A stretch of 64,000 nt of DNA, from NCBI RefSeq assembly GCF_034427655.1, contig NZ_JAXOFX010000007.1:124001-188000 (forward strand), in the 5' to 3' direction. Source of the DNA: Robertmurraya_A mangrovi (lineage in GTDB: Bacteria; Bacillota; Bacilli; Bacillales; Cytobacillaceae). Positions 25,918 through 34,898 of this stretch are shown here, in pieces; the first letter of the stretch is position 1; the number at the start of each line of letters is the position of its first letter. The notes beneath the pieces were generated by a model. The model was given only the letters and a program-made list of their open reading frames with translations. It did not search any database and was not told the DNA's origin. The position numbers and the translations under genes are program-made.

Positions 25918-27213
25918 TTAGTTGGAACTAATCCCCAGCTGTCTGTTGTTTGAATGTGTTGTAGATGATTGAATTAGATATTGTGGAATGGATACAGAAT
26001 AAGTGCTTCCTTTGTCTATCTCACTATTTACCTTTATCGTTCCTTTTAAAGCTTTTACAATACTGTATGCCACCATCATCCCAAACCCCATTCCCTTATC
26101 TTCATTGATGGAGTAGTAAGGCTCACCCAATCTATTGATTTCTTCTTTACTAAAACCTTTGCCGGTATCACTAATTATGATATTTATATACTTGTCTGTA
26201 TGGTTCGTTTTTACTTGTAATATGCCGCCAGATGGCATGGATTCTATTCCATTTTTAATAATATTAAGAAAGCATTGACTGAAACTCTTCTTATCTCCCT
26301 GAATCATACCGATTGGCCCGAAGTCTGTCTCAATAACAACCTTTTGAAGTTTGGCCATTGGTTCTACCATTTGAAGCACATGGTTAAGCTCACGATGGAT
26401 ATCCATTTCTTCCACATGATTTAATGTAGGGATCGCATACGCTAAAAAACCATGAATGATTTTTTCTGCTTTCTCTAACTCCAATATGGACACTTTCAAT
26501 TGTTCGGTAATCTCAGGTGGTAACTTTTTCTCAGCTAATAATGTTTGATTCATATGCTTAGCTTTTGCTATAGGGTTCCTGATTTCATGTGAAATGGCAG
26601 CTCCAGTGTGCCCAATTGCCTCAAGCTTTTGAGATTTTACTATTTGTTCCCGCAAGAGCATATTTTGTTTAATCGATTCGAAAGCATAGGCGATCACTCC
26701 AATGCTTAAAGCAGGAATGACAATCATTCCAAACAAAATATCAGCTCGTAATATAGAGACGTGAAGTACTTGGTAAATGATAAAAAAAGCAAGAGTGGTT
26801 AGAGTGGTAAATCCCATTAAAACAAAGAGTTTTCGTGAAAATGCTTGTTTTATAAACCATGGCCTGATTAGATGAATAGCAATGACCATCATTCCGTAGA
26901 TTCCAATACTCACCCAAAGGCCAATATCAAAACCCAGAAAGGAGCGAATCAGGATCATGACTAAAGCTAAGATAGGAGCAAAGCCGAAGTATAATCCACC
27001 TAAAATTAGAACGACCTGTCTAAGATCGACTCTTACTCCTTCCATAACCGTTACAGAGAAAAACATACATATAAAGAGTGAAACAATAAAATAGAGAAGA
27101 AGACCTTTTTTGGAAATTTGATTAATGTGTAAACGCTCAAGAGAGATTTGAACAAAAAACAAAATAACTAGTAGTAGAGAAAGGTTAAAAAGTAGTAATT
27201 TTATTAGTTCCAT
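25918..27213 (-). CDS. Membrane sensor histidine kinase (orphan)
   Basis: About 431 residues from the ATG at 27213; a TTG at 27273 would add 20. The first 180 residues hold about six TM segments with the pattern of the 5TM-LYT sensor domain. The phospho-acceptor is in AAISHEIRNP (His209 from this start). The ATP-binding part follows with NIIKNGIES (N box), ISDTGKGF (G1) and MGFGMMVAYSIV (G2). No response regulator is nearby, which is usual for kinases feeding the Spo0 phosphorelay, but 'PIAKAK' after the histidine differs from the PLT of classical Kin proteins. The role is unproven. Confidence 0.88.
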   Translation of the reverse strand: MELIKLLLFNLSLLLVILFFVQISLERLHINQISKKGLLLYFIVSLFICMFFSVTVMEGVRVDLRQVVLILGGLYFGFAPILALVMILIRSFLGFDIGLWVSIGIYGMMVIAIHLIRPWFIKQAFSRKLFVLMGFTTLTTLAFFIIYQVLHVSILRADILFGMIVIPALSIGVIAYAFESIKQNMLLREQIVKSQKLEAIGHTGAAISHEIRNPIAKAKHMNQTLLAEKKLPPEITEQLKVSILELEKAEKIIHGFLAYAIPTLNHVEEMDIHRELNHVLQMVEPMAKLQKVVIETDFGPIGMIQGDKKSFSQCFLNIIKNGIESMPSGGILQVKTNHTDKYINIIISDTGKGFSKEEINRLGEPYYSINEDKGMGFGMMVAYSIVKALKGTIKVNSEIDKGSTYSVSIPQYLIQSSTTHSNNRQLGISSN

Positions 27214-27317
27214 AGTTTGATCATCCGTCACTGTTTTTTCACAAATTTTACCTTTTAAAGTAGAAAAGGACAAGCTTAATTTACAACATATGAAAACTAT
27301 TTATCTTCTAAACTTTT

Positions 27318-28451
27318 TTAACCTTTATTCTCTTGAAATTTCAATAACTGAGCGATATTGAAGGCTTGATTGTATAAAAGTTTTTTAGCATGAACCATGC
27401 TTTCATCTAAACTGATTGGACCGTTTGTTATAGAAAAACAAGCATCAAAAACGGTGTATAACTCCTCTGTATTTTCTCCTAAACTACCTGATAAAAGAAT
27501 AGTCTTAACTTTATGCTTTTTGGCAAGGGTGCCTACATATGAAGGAACCTTACCATGTAAAGTTTGTACATCACTCCGCCCTTCGCCGGTAAATAAAAAG
27601 TCAGCATCCGATAGAATTTCCTCTAATGCAACAGCTTTTGCAACAACGTTAGCACCCGATTCAAGCTGTCCTCCTAATGCTAACAAAGCAAAACCCAACC
27701 CACCAGCTGCACCTGCGCCAGGTGTTTCATGAATATTCCTTTTTAACTCGAGCTCCATTAGCTGTGCATAGTTTTTCATCGCTTTATCAAGCAATAGAAT
27801 CTGCTCCTCTGTCGCTCCCTTTTGTGGGCCAAAAACATGTGTTGCTCCATTTTTCCCACAAAGCGGGTTATCAACATCTGAAGCAATAATAATAGTACTT
27901 TGAAAAATACGAGGGTCAACACGATCTAGTTTAACTTCCCTTATATTTAATAAATCTTTACCAAACACACCTACTTCATTTCCATTCTTATCAAGAAACT
28001 TGCCACCGAGAGCCTGTAATAACCCTAATCCACCGTCATTAGTAGCACTACCGCCAAGACCGATAATAAAGGAGCGAAACCCCTTATCTAAACAACTTTT
28101 TATTAGTTCCCCTAATCCGTATGAAGTAGTTTTAAAAGGGTTTCTATTTTCGAGTGGAACCATAGTTAAGCCTGAAGTGCTCGCCACTTCTAAAATGACC
28201 GTTTCGCTTTTGCCTAATTGACCAAAAACAGTCTTCACCTTATCACCAAGTGGGCCTGTACACATAATATGAATTAACTGACCATTTGTTGCTTTCACAA
28301 GAGCTTCAACCGTCCCCTCACCTCCGTCTGCCATAGGTACGGTGAGCACTTCAACATGATCGATAGCCTTTTTTAAAGCCAATTCGATCGTACTGGCTAC
28401 TTCAGCAGATGTCATACTGCCTTTATATGAGTCTGGTGCAACAACGATTTT
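27318..28451 (-). CDS. Glycerate kinase (GckA/GlxK type)
   Basis: A 377-residue glycerate kinase of the GarK/GlxK family (Pfam Gly_kinase). It phosphorylates glycerate with ATP and feeds lower glycolysis. The N terminus MKIVVAPDSYKGSMTSAEVA is the family hallmark. DGGEGTVEAL, GLGGSATNDGG and TGEGRSDVQTLHGKVP are further conserved blocks. The start at 28451 is preceded by AAGGAGG, whereas an upstream in-frame codon (28508) has no ribosome site and would add a non-conserved tail. No partner transporter or glyoxylate gene lies next to it. Confidence 0.92.
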   Translation of the reverse strand, partial: KIVVAPDSYKGSMTSAEVASTIELALKKAIDHVEVLTVPMADGGEGTVEALVKATNGQLIHIMCTGPLGDKVKTVFGQLGKSETVILEVASTSGLTMVPLENRNPFKTTSYGLGELIKSCLDKGFRSFIIGLGGSATNDGGLGLLQALGGKFLDKNGNEVGVFGKDLLNIREVKLDRVDPRIFQSTIIIASDVDNPLCGKNGATHVFGPQKGATEEQILLLDKAMKNYAQLMELELKRNIHETPGAGAAGGLGFALLALGGQLESGANVVAKAVALEEILSDADFLFTGEGRSDVQTLHGKVPSYVGTLAKKHKVKTILLSGSLGENTEELYTVFDACFSITNGPISLDESMVHAKKLLYNQAFNIAQLLKFQENKG

Positions 28452-28502
28452 CATTTCCGGGGCCCTCCTTACTTCTATATATAATATTATTATAAGGTTG
28501 TT

Positions 28503-28540
28503 GAACAAAAAAAATTAGCCCACCTTTATTAGATGAGCTA
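28503..28540 (-). terminator. Terminator of the MFS gene
   Basis: On the minus strand ATTAGCTCA pairs with TGGGCTAAT (one G-U) around an 11-base loop, then eight Ts. Confidence 0.8.
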
Positions 28541-28545
28541 ATGAG

Positions 28546-29730
28546 TTAAGAAGTATGTTGAACCAAACTTGCCGTTTCTTTCAATTTTCGGTCATATATT
28601 GAAGTTGTAAAAATGGCTATGACAAACAGTGATATTAATACTAGGAATAGCATTGACATACCATAAATGTCAACTAGAAAGCCTCCAAGAAGCGGTCCAA
28701 TCATTCTTCCACCCGTTGCCGTACTATTAACAATTCCTTGGTAAAAGCCTTCTCTCCCTTTTGGAGCTAACTGATCTGCGATGGTCGGTACTGCTGGCCA
28801 GATTAACATTTCTCCTATCGTTAAAATAACCATAGCGGTTATAAATGCAGCAAATTGTTTTGCCGAAGCTGCCACAATGAAAGAACCAATAAAGATGACC
28901 ATCCCAACAATGATTTGCGATTTTAAACTCTTAAAAGCTTTAACAATAACATTCATAAACGGTTGACCGAGTACGATGATGGCACCATTTATGGTCCATA
29001 GAATACTATATTGGGTTAACGAAATATTAATTTGTTGTGTGTACGCAGCAATAGTAGACTGCCACTGAACATATCCAACCCAACATAATAAATAACCGAG
29101 ACATAATATAAGTAAGGCATATAGTTTGGTGTGATCTTTAACGATTCCTTTTTCCTGAATAAATGACGTCTGTTTGGCTGGTCTTGCTTGTATCGTACGA
29201 TAACCAAATACAGCAATTAGAAGGAAAATGATATACATTAGAGCGTTAGCTAAGAAGATTAACTGGAATGAATAAGATGCGACTAATCCACCTAATGCGG
29301 CGCCCACGGCAACCCCAACATTTTGTGCTACATAGATGGCATTAAATGACCTTCTTCCTCCTTCTTTCCAAACAGAACCTGCCATAGCATACATAGCAGG
29401 AAAAACAATTCCTGATCCGAAACCAATAATCGTCAAAAATACAACGTAATATGGCCAGGTGTGCAAGAAAGTTAAACCTACTAGTGAAAACACCGTAATT
29501 CCTATTCCTAAAAGAATAGATTTATAGCCTCCTATTTTATCAAAGAGGGTACCTCCAAATAAATTTCCTATGACACTAGCAGCGGAATTTAACATAAGGA
29601 CCAATCCTGCAACCGTCAAAGACTTCCCTAAATGATCATGAATATAAATCGCATTTAGAGGCCACAAAAAAGAAGAGCCCGTTACATTCACTGCCATCCC
29701 TATTATCAACAGCCATAAGGCACGCGGCAT
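28546..29730 (-). CDS. Major facilitator superfamily transporter
   Basis: A 394-residue 12-TM carrier from the ATG at 29730, chosen because AAAGGGG lies nine bases upstream. Conserved MFS features include GGTLFDKIGGYKSIL (loop 2-3, the G-x-x-x-D-R-type motif in modified form) and GRMIGPLLGGFLVD in the second half. It resembles drug-efflux or YttB-type permeases, but the substrate cannot be told from sequence. It stands alone between two terminators. Confidence 0.85.
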   Translation of the reverse strand: MPRALWLLIIGMAVNVTGSSFLWPLNAIYIHDHLGKSLTVAGLVLMLNSAASVIGNLFGGTLFDKIGGYKSILLGIGITVFSLVGLTFLHTWPYYVVFLTIIGFGSGIVFPAMYAMAGSVWKEGGRRSFNAIYVAQNVGVAVGAALGGLVASYSFQLIFLANALMYIIFLLIAVFGYRTIQARPAKQTSFIQEKGIVKDHTKLYALLILCLGYLLCWVGYVQWQSTIAAYTQQINISLTQYSILWTINGAIIVLGQPFMNVIVKAFKSLKSQIIVGMVIFIGSFIVAASAKQFAAFITAMVILTIGEMLIWPAVPTIADQLAPKGREGFYQGIVNSTATGGRMIGPLLGGFLVDIYGMSMLFLVLISLFVIAIFTTSIYDRKLKETASLVQHTS

Positions 29731-29837
29731 GAAAAACGCCCCTTTACACATATTTCGAACACCAAAACAATTTTAGTTCTTTTTTACAGTATCTGCAAGA
29801 TAAAAATTATTGTACAAACTTATTCAAATTTTTCAAA

Positions 29838-29877
29838 AACAAAGCCTCAATACATGAAGTATTGAGGCTTTATTTTT
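29838..29877. terminator. Bidirectional hairpin between the 58-residue gene and the MFS gene
   Basis: AAGCCTCAATAC pairs with GTATTGAGGCTT around ATGAA. T-rich tails follow on both strands (TTTGTTTTTG on the minus). Confidence 0.85.
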
Positions 29878-30052
29878 ATGATGACTGCTCAGGCTCTGGA
29901 TGGGACTTTGATTTTACAGGCTGCCCTTTTTTCTCGTACTTTTTCTTTGACTCTTTTACAGGATCATATTGACCAAATTCAACATCTTGATTATTGATAC
30001 CGTTTCGTGTTTTTTGCTCTGGATTATTTTGCTTTGAACGTTTTTTTACCAT
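29876..30052 (-). CDS. Small hydrophilic protein of 58 residues
   Basis: The reading frame starts at an ATG with an ideal ribosome site (AAGGAGAGGATATT) and runs MVKKRSKQNNPEQKTRNGIN, then NQDVEFGQYDPVKESKKKYE, then KKGQPVKSKSHPEPEQSS. It is rich in Lys, Gln, Asn and Glu, has no hydrophobic segment, and ends at a strong terminator. It lies 12 bases after the stop of ytzC and is probably co-transcribed. The composition resembles minor spore proteins, but I do not recognise a family, so the function is unknown. Confidence 0.75.
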   Translation of the reverse strand: MVKKRSKQNNPEQKTRNGINNQDVEFGQYDPVKESKKKYEKKGQPVKSKSHPEPEQSS

Positions 30053-30064
30053 AATATCCTCTCC

Positions 30065-30334
30065 TTAGTCTTCGTGATCAAGCAGAATCATATGGTTTTG
30101 TAATTGTTGAAGCTGTAATCTCATACGGTGGAGTTGATCTCTTTGCTGTGCATTTGCACTATGAGCTAACCTAGCTAAATCGTTATAAGAATCCTCTAGT
30201 GCTTGCAAAGCTTTATCATAATCATCATCGTTATAGTGTTCTTGTTTGCTGCTTTCCTTATATTGATCCTGTGCATTTCTAATTGCGTCTTCACATTGTT
30301 GAATTAAGTCTTCTACCGATTGACGAGTAGCCAT
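30065..30334 (-). CDS. ytzC: Conserved small protein YtzC (DUF2524)
   Basis: An 89-residue protein starting MATRQSVEDLIQQCEDAIRN and ending with a Gln/Leu-rich amphipathic helix (MRLQLQQLQNHMILLDHED). It is predicted to be mostly helical, perhaps a coiled coil. Sequence and position next to the divergent ytqA/mnmL match B. subtilis YtzC. I know of no assigned function. Confidence 0.85.
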   Translation of the reverse strand: MATRQSVEDLIQQCEDAIRNAQDQYKESSKQEHYNDDDYDKALQALEDSYNDLARLAHSANAQQRDQLHRMRLQLQQLQNHMILLDHED

Positions 30335-30384
30335 CTCTTTGACCCCCTATCTAGGTAAGTGGAAAGTGAAGCAGTAAAAATCCA

Positions 30385-30546
30385 TTAACTAGGTTTTTTA
30401 CTCCATAAATGCTTCTTCATTAGTTTGTTCACATCTGCTCGGGATAACACCATTTGTTTTAAGGCAATATTTTTCATTACTGAGGGTAAAACCATTCGAC
30501 AAAAATCCTCAAAACTGTCATGAATACCCCTCCAGTTTTCTTCCAT
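30385..30546 (-). CDS. Possible small gene of 53 residues upstream of ytzC
   Basis: An open frame MEENWRGIHDSFEDFCRMVL continuing PSVMKNIALKQMVLSRADVN and ending KLMKKHLWSKKPS. The amphipathic, Lys-rich end looks protein-like. However, no good ribosome site precedes the ATG and I recognise no family. It occupies the otherwise empty 290-base gap between ytzC and mnmL. Confidence 0.35.
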   Translation of the reverse strand: MEENWRGIHDSFEDFCRMVLPSVMKNIALKQMVLSRADVNKLMKKHLWSKKPS

Positions 30547-30557
30547 ATCGCTTACAA

Positions 30558-30587
30558 TTGAATAAGCTGTTTTTGACGTGTTAAAAT
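30558..30587 (+). promoter_or_regulatory. Candidate promoter of mnmL-mnmM
   Basis: TTGAAT (30558-30563) and TAAAAT (30582-30587) with an 18-base spacer, about 38 bases upstream of the GTG start. Identified by eye. Confidence 0.4.
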
Positions 30588-30624
30588 GTTATTCATGTTC
30601 CATTAAATTTAAGGAGGTTTTCTG

Positions 30625-31590
30625 GTGAATCAGACAAACCCTTTTCTATATGCTTCTGATAATAAAAGGTATCACACTTGGAATTACCATTTACGTAATC
30701 ACTTTGGCCATAAAGTGTTTAAGGTAGCTTTAGATGGTGGTTTTGATTGTCCGAATCGTGATGGCACGGTTGCTCATGGTGGGTGTACTTTTTGCAGTGC
30801 AGCGGGCTCCGGAGACTTTGCTGGAAACCGCGCAGACGACCTTAATAAACAATTCACAGATATAAAAGATAAAATGCACACCAAATGGAAAGATGGGATG
30901 TATATGGCCTATTTTCAGGCATATACGAATACCCATGCACCCGTTGATGTTCTTCGAGAAAAATTTGAATCTGTATTACAACAAGAAGGAGTAGTGGGAC
31001 TTTCGATTGCTACTCGTCCAGACTGTCTTCCAGACGATGTAGTAGAGTATTTGGCTGAGCTTAATGAGAGAACTTATCTATGGGTTGAATTAGGTTTACA
31101 AACCGTTCACGAGCGCACCGCATTGTTAATTAATCGTGCCCATGACTATGATTGTTACGTTGAAGGTGTAAATAAACTTCGTAAGCACAATATTCGCATC
31201 TGTTCTCATATTATTAACGGCTTACCACTTGAATCGCCGGAAATGATGATGGAGACCGCTCGAGAAGTAGCAAAACTTGATGTTCAAGGAATAAAAATTC
31301 ATTTACTTCATCTCTTAAAAGGGACACCGATGGTAAAGCAATATGAAAAAGGGATGCTTGAGTTTTTATCCTTTGAAGACTATGTAACCTTAGTATGTGA
31401 CCAACTAGAAATTTTACCTCCAGAAATGATTGTGCACCGTATTACAGGGGACGGCCCGATTGATTTAATGATTGGACCGATGTGGAGTGTTAATAAATGG
31501 GAAGTTCTGAACTCCATTGACCGTGAATTGATTAGAAGAAATAGCTATCAAGGGAAATACTATCATAAGAATTTGGAGGTAAAATCATGA
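30625..31590 (+). CDS. mnmL: Radical SAM tRNA-modification enzyme MnmL (YtqA)
   Basis: A 321-residue radical SAM protein of the YtqA/YhcC type. The Fe-S cluster cysteines are Cys42, Cys54 and Cys57 (DCPNRDGTVAHGGCTFC). The start is a GTG after AAGGAGGTTTTCTG. B. subtilis YtqA has been linked, with YtqB (MnmM), to making mnm5s2U at the wobble position of tRNA in bacteria lacking MnmC; I rely on memory for that. Its TGA overlaps the ATG of the next gene (ATGA), so the two enzymes are coupled. Confidence 0.9.
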   Translation: MNQTNPFLYASDNKRYHTWNYHLRNHFGHKVFKVALDGGFDCPNRDGTVAHGGCTFCSAAGSGDFAGNRADDLNKQFTDIKDKMHTKWKDGMYMAYFQAYTNTHAPVDVLREKFESVLQQEGVVGLSIATRPDCLPDDVVEYLAELNERTYLWVELGLQTVHERTALLINRAHDYDCYVEGVNKLRKHNIRICSHIINGLPLESPEMMMETAREVAKLDVQGIKIHLLHLLKGTPMVKQYEKGMLEFLSFEDYVTLVCDQLEILPPEMIVHRITGDGPIDLMIGPMWSVNKWEVLNSIDRELIRRNSYQGKYYHKNLEVKS

Positions 31591-32159
31591 AGTTAGAACG
31601 TATACTGCCTTTTGCAAGAAGCTTATTAGAACGTGCCATTTCACCTGGTGATATCGTAATCGATGCGACAGTGGGTAATGGTCATGATACGGTATTCCTT
31701 GCGAATTTGGTGGGTTCTAATGGACGAGTTTACGGCTTTGACATACAAGAAGAAGCGATTAACAATACAAAAGTCCGTTTAGAGGAACAGGAATGGTCCG
31801 AACAAGTCACTCTTTTTCAAACGGGTCATGAAAATATTCTTGCCACTATCCCTCCGCTTCATCATGGAAAAATTACGGGTGCTGTCTTTAATTTAGGTTA
31901 CCTTCCAGGTGGAGACAAAGAGATTGTTACTAAACCAGTAACGACAATTGAAGCAATTGATCAGATTATTGAGTTATTAGCACCTGAAGGTATCATTGTC
32001 ATTGTTATTTATCATGGTCATATAGAAGGCGCTGTTGAAAGAGATTATTTACTCCGATATATTAGACATTTAGATCAAAGTATCGTACATGTTCTTCAAT
32101 ACCAATTTATTAATCAAAAGAATAACCCTCCTTTTATAATCGCCATTGAAAAAAGGTAG
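31587..32159 (+). CDS. mnmM: tRNA 5-aminomethyl-2-thiouridine methyltransferase MnmM (YtqB)
   Basis: A 190-residue class I SAM methyltransferase. Motif I is VIDATVGNGHDTVFLA (24-39), and NLGYLPGGDK is the conserved catalytic-side motif of the YtqB family. YtqB has been identified as the enzyme that methylates nm5s2U to mnm5s2U in Gram-positive tRNA. The gene overlaps mnmL by four bases. Its stop lies within the stem of the terminator shared with ytpB. Confidence 0.92.
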   Translation: MKLERILPFARSLLERAISPGDIVIDATVGNGHDTVFLANLVGSNGRVYGFDIQEEAINNTKVRLEEQEWSEQVTLFQTGHENILATIPPLHHGKITGAVFNLGYLPGGDKEIVTKPVTTIEAIDQIIELLAPEGIIVIVIYHGHIEGAVERDYLLRYIRHLDQSIVHVLQYQFINQKNNPPFIIAIEKR

Positions 32160-32177
32160 CTCCTCGCTACCTTTTTA
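32150..32177. terminator. Bidirectional terminator of mnmM and ytpB
   Basis: GGTAGC and GCTACC pair around TCCTC. TTTTTATTATTTT follows on the plus strand and TTTTTTCAAT on the minus. The mnmM stop codon lies in the stem. Confidence 0.85.
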
Positions 32178-33272
32178 TTATTTTATGAGTGCTCTAACCA
32201 CACTAGCCGGAACCCATCTCTGCATTTTTCGATACATTTTTCCATTTATATAGAAGAAATAGCTAGTTAGTCCGGCGCTTTTAATCATTTCTCGTGCAAG
32301 CTTACGAACTCCCTTTTGACTACCAACTTTGTCATCCGACAAGTAGACACCTAATAATCCTCGATTAATTAATTTGTGAAATCCTTTATGAGGGAGTTGT
32401 TCGATGTGTCTATCTGCTTCTTTTACAAAGTGTTGCAAACGTTTGAATAATGCTTGTTCATTTTCATAATAAAAACAGAAATTTAAATCTCCACCTTCTT
32501 TGTCTTCTTCTTGATCAATAAAATAATCAAGTAAAATATGGAGACCTTGCACATAGGGGAAGTAGCCATTACGAATACTGCTAGCATGTCTCTCATGAAA
32601 GTCGTTGTTCATAGCCGATGAAATTAAGCAGAAAATCCCTAATGTCGAACCCGAGCATGCAGAAAACTCATACCATTCCATTTCTGGAATTTCGTTCTTA
32701 TAACCATCAAACCACGTTTTTAAGCGAGGAATTCTTTGCTCTACTTCCACATGTTTATGTATTTGTAAGTCACAATAATAACGGCAAAGTTCTCGCAAGT
32801 GATCTTTAATACCATGAAAATTATTGATTCCTTCTAAAACAACCTGACATGTTTGAGTAAGATCTCGCAAATAATCCCCATCATCTTGATCAACTCTTTT
32901 ACGATAAAAATTTTTACTCTCTTTATTTAATGACACCGCGTCCTCCATTGACTCGTGTAGGGCAGAGAAATCTTCTGGATCAAGGGATGTACTCCGGTCA
33001 CATAAATTATCTAGATAGTCACTAATGGTTTGATAGGCAACAATAAATTTAATGGCTTCCTTATATTTATCTTTTGCCATTAATGCTAAAATTCCGCCAC
33101 CTTCACAATGAAAGGTTTTTGTATCAATACTAGCTAGTGCCTGTTTTCTGAGTTCCGCGTTTGGAATAGCCTCTGCTCGTTTCCTCCAATAGGAGAGTTC
33201 TTTATGAACAGTAGGCAATATTTTACGGTATACTTTAGACATTAAGCTAAATGGCATGGTTGGAATAGACAT
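32178..33272 (-). CDS. ytpB: Tetraprenyl-beta-curcumene synthase YtpB
   Basis: A 364-residue soluble terpene cyclase of the DUF2600 family. B. subtilis YtpB converts heptaprenyl diphosphate to tetraprenyl-beta-curcumene, a C35 'sesquarterpene' precursor found in spores. The likely diphosphate/metal motif is SDYLDNLCD (84-92); a second acidic stretch is DYFIDQEEDKEGGD. In B. subtilis the lysophospholipase gene ytpA follows; here it is missing, and ytoA is next on the other strand. Confidence 0.9.
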   Translation of the reverse strand: MSIPTMPFSLMSKVYRKILPTVHKELSYWRKRAEAIPNAELRKQALASIDTKTFHCEGGGILALMAKDKYKEAIKFIVAYQTISDYLDNLCDRSTSLDPEDFSALHESMEDAVSLNKESKNFYRKRVDQDDGDYLRDLTQTCQVVLEGINNFHGIKDHLRELCRYYCDLQIHKHVEVEQRIPRLKTWFDGYKNEIPEMEWYEFSACSGSTLGIFCLISSAMNNDFHERHASSIRNGYFPYVQGLHILLDYFIDQEEDKEGGDLNFCFYYENEQALFKRLQHFVKEADRHIEQLPHKGFHKLINRGLLGVYLSDDKVGSQKGVRKLAREMIKSAGLTSYFFYINGKMYRKMQRWVPASVVRALIK

Positions 33273-33379
33273 TGAAACACCTCGCTTAAACGTTCACTAT
33301 TTTGTATGTACATTATAACCATTAATAACTGTTTCAATAAAAAAATAAGTTTTAATAACATAAATTAGCAAAAAATCTT

Positions 33380-33408
33380 TTGACAAAAGTGTATTAAATT
33401 TCGATAAA
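33380..33408 (+). promoter_or_regulatory. Candidate promoter of ytoA
   Basis: TTGACA (33380-33385), a 17-base spacer and GATAAA (33403-33408), about 78 bases before the ytoA start codon. Confidence 0.5.
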
Positions 33409-33486
33409 ATTAGCCTATGGCAAAGTTATACTTTAACATATAGAAGAAAGTATAAGATAAAGCCAACACTATAAGGAGAGATAATA

Positions 33487-34008
33487 ATGATATATCCATA
33501 TAAAGGTAAACAACCTAAAATTTCAGAGACTGCATTCATTGCAGATTACGTAACTATTTCTGGGGATGTTGAGGTTGGTGAAGAGTCAAGTATTTGGTTT
33601 AACACGGTTATTCGTGGAGACATTGCTCCAACTATAATTGGTAATAAAGTTAACGTCCAAGATAACTGCTGCTTACATCAAAGTCCAAACAACCCTTTAA
33701 TTCTTGAAGATGAAGTAACAGTCGGTCACCAAGTTATTTTACATAGTTGTGTTATTCGGAAAAAAGCACTAATTGGTATGGGTTCCATTATTCTAGATAA
33801 CGCTGAAATTGGTGAAGGTGCCTTTATCGGAGCGGGTAGTCTCGTGCCTCAAGGTAAAAAAATACCACCAAATACACTTGCTTTTGGCCGTCCTGCTAAA
33901 GTCATTCGTGAATTGAATGAAGACGATATTAAAGATATGCAGCGTATTACAAGAGAATACGCGGAAAAGGGACAATACTATAAGTCTTTACAAAAGAATA
34001 CTTTATAA
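33487..34008 (+). CDS. ytoA: Gamma-carbonic anhydrase family protein YtoA
   Basis: A 173-residue left-handed beta-helix protein built of hexapeptide repeats. The three zinc-binding histidines of gamma-carbonic anhydrases are kept: His64 (CCLHQS), His81 and His86 (VGHQVILHS). Enzymatic activity in B. subtilis YtoA homologues is not something I can confirm, since many family members are inactive in standard assays. The ribosome site is AAGGAGAG. It is followed after 67 bases by the C39-like protease on the same strand. Confidence 0.88.
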   Translation: MIYPYKGKQPKISETAFIADYVTISGDVEVGEESSIWFNTVIRGDIAPTIIGNKVNVQDNCCLHQSPNNPLILEDEVTVGHQVILHSCVIRKKALIGMGSIILDNAEIGEGAFIGAGSLVPQGKKIPPNTLAFGRPAKVIRELNEDDIKDMQRITREYAEKGQYYKSLQKNTL

Positions 34009-34075
34009 GACTTACAAACCATAAATGATCCATAACTGAACTTAAATAGAAGTTTTTTAGGTGGTGTTAGCCGCT

Positions 34076-34894
34076 ATGTTGGAAAAAAGGACTAGCCTTT
34101 TAAAGATATTCGTATTAATTACTGGTATTATCCTCTTGATCTTATTTGTTTTATTATATCAATTTTCCAATGGCTCCTATATGACAAAAACAGCTGATTC
34201 TATAAAAGGATGGGTTCAATCATCCTCTGTTCAGCAAACCAATTCGAAGGTAGAGGAAACTGTTGATTTATCCGTTATTAAGATTAAAGACCGTATATTA
34301 ATCGATGCACCTGTCATTAATCAGCTGCCAGAGCTCCCTCGTGGATGTGAAGTAACGAGTCTAGCCATGCTACTTCAGTATGCAAATGTTCAAGTTGATA
34401 AAATGACTCTTGCCAAAGAAATTAAAAAAGATCCAACACCTTACTTTGTAAAGGAAGGAAAGATTTATTTTGGTAATCCCCATGATGGTTTTGTAGGGAG
34501 TATGTATACGTATGATAAGCCTGGATTAGGTGTCTATCATGAGCCTATCAAAGAACTGGCTGACTCATACTTACCCGGACAAGTACTAGATTTAACAGGT
34601 GGGAAGTTTAAAGAATTAAAAACCCACTTGTCTGATGGGAGACCAGTTTGGGTTATTATCAATACCACATATAAAAAATTGTCTAAACAATTCTTTCAAA
34701 CATGGCACACCCCGAGTGGATTGGTAGATGTTACTTTTAAAGAGCATTCCGTTTTGATAACCGGATATGATCAAGATTATGTTTATTTCAATGACCCTTT
34801 AACAGGAGAGAAAAATAAAAAAGCACCCAAGAAAGATTTCGAAGAATCTTGGGTGCAGATGGGAAGACAAGCCATTACTTTCCTTCCTCGTTAA
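34076..34894 (+). CDS. C39-like (papain-fold) cysteine peptidase, membrane-anchored
   Basis: A 272-residue protein from the ATG at 34076; the upstream GTGs form part of its ribosome site AGGTGGTG. One TM segment (about 8-29) anchors an extracellular domain. PELPRGCEVTSLAML carries catalytic Cys91, KEHSVLITGYD carries His224, and YFNDPLTG carries Asn239, the order of YvpB/peptidase C39-like enzymes. The substrate is unknown. Its last 25 codons contain the terminator of the convergent asnB gene, and only four bases separate the two stops. Confidence 0.87.
   Translation: MLEKRTSLLKIFVLITGIILLILFVLLYQFSNGSYMTKTADSIKGWVQSSSVQQTNSKVEETVDLSVIKIKDRILIDAPVINQLPELPRGCEVTSLAMLLQYANVQVDKMTLAKEIKKDPTPYFVKEGKIYFGNPHDGFVGSMYTYDKPGLGVYHEPIKELADSYLPGQVLDLTGGKFKELKTHLSDGRPVWVIINTTYKKLSKQFFQTWHTPSGLVDVTFKEHSVLITGYDQDYVYFNDPLTGEKNKKAPKKDFEESWVQMGRQAITFLPR
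34811..34856 (-). terminator. asnB terminator, nested in the C39-peptidase coding sequence
   Basis: Minus-strand stem GCACCCAAGA/TCTTGGGTGC (34847-34856 with 34823-34832) around a 14-base loop, followed by TTTTTTATTTTT (34822-34811). It lies 43-76 bases past the asnB stop and wholly inside the opposite gene. Confidence 0.88.
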
Positions 34895-34898
34895 TGAA

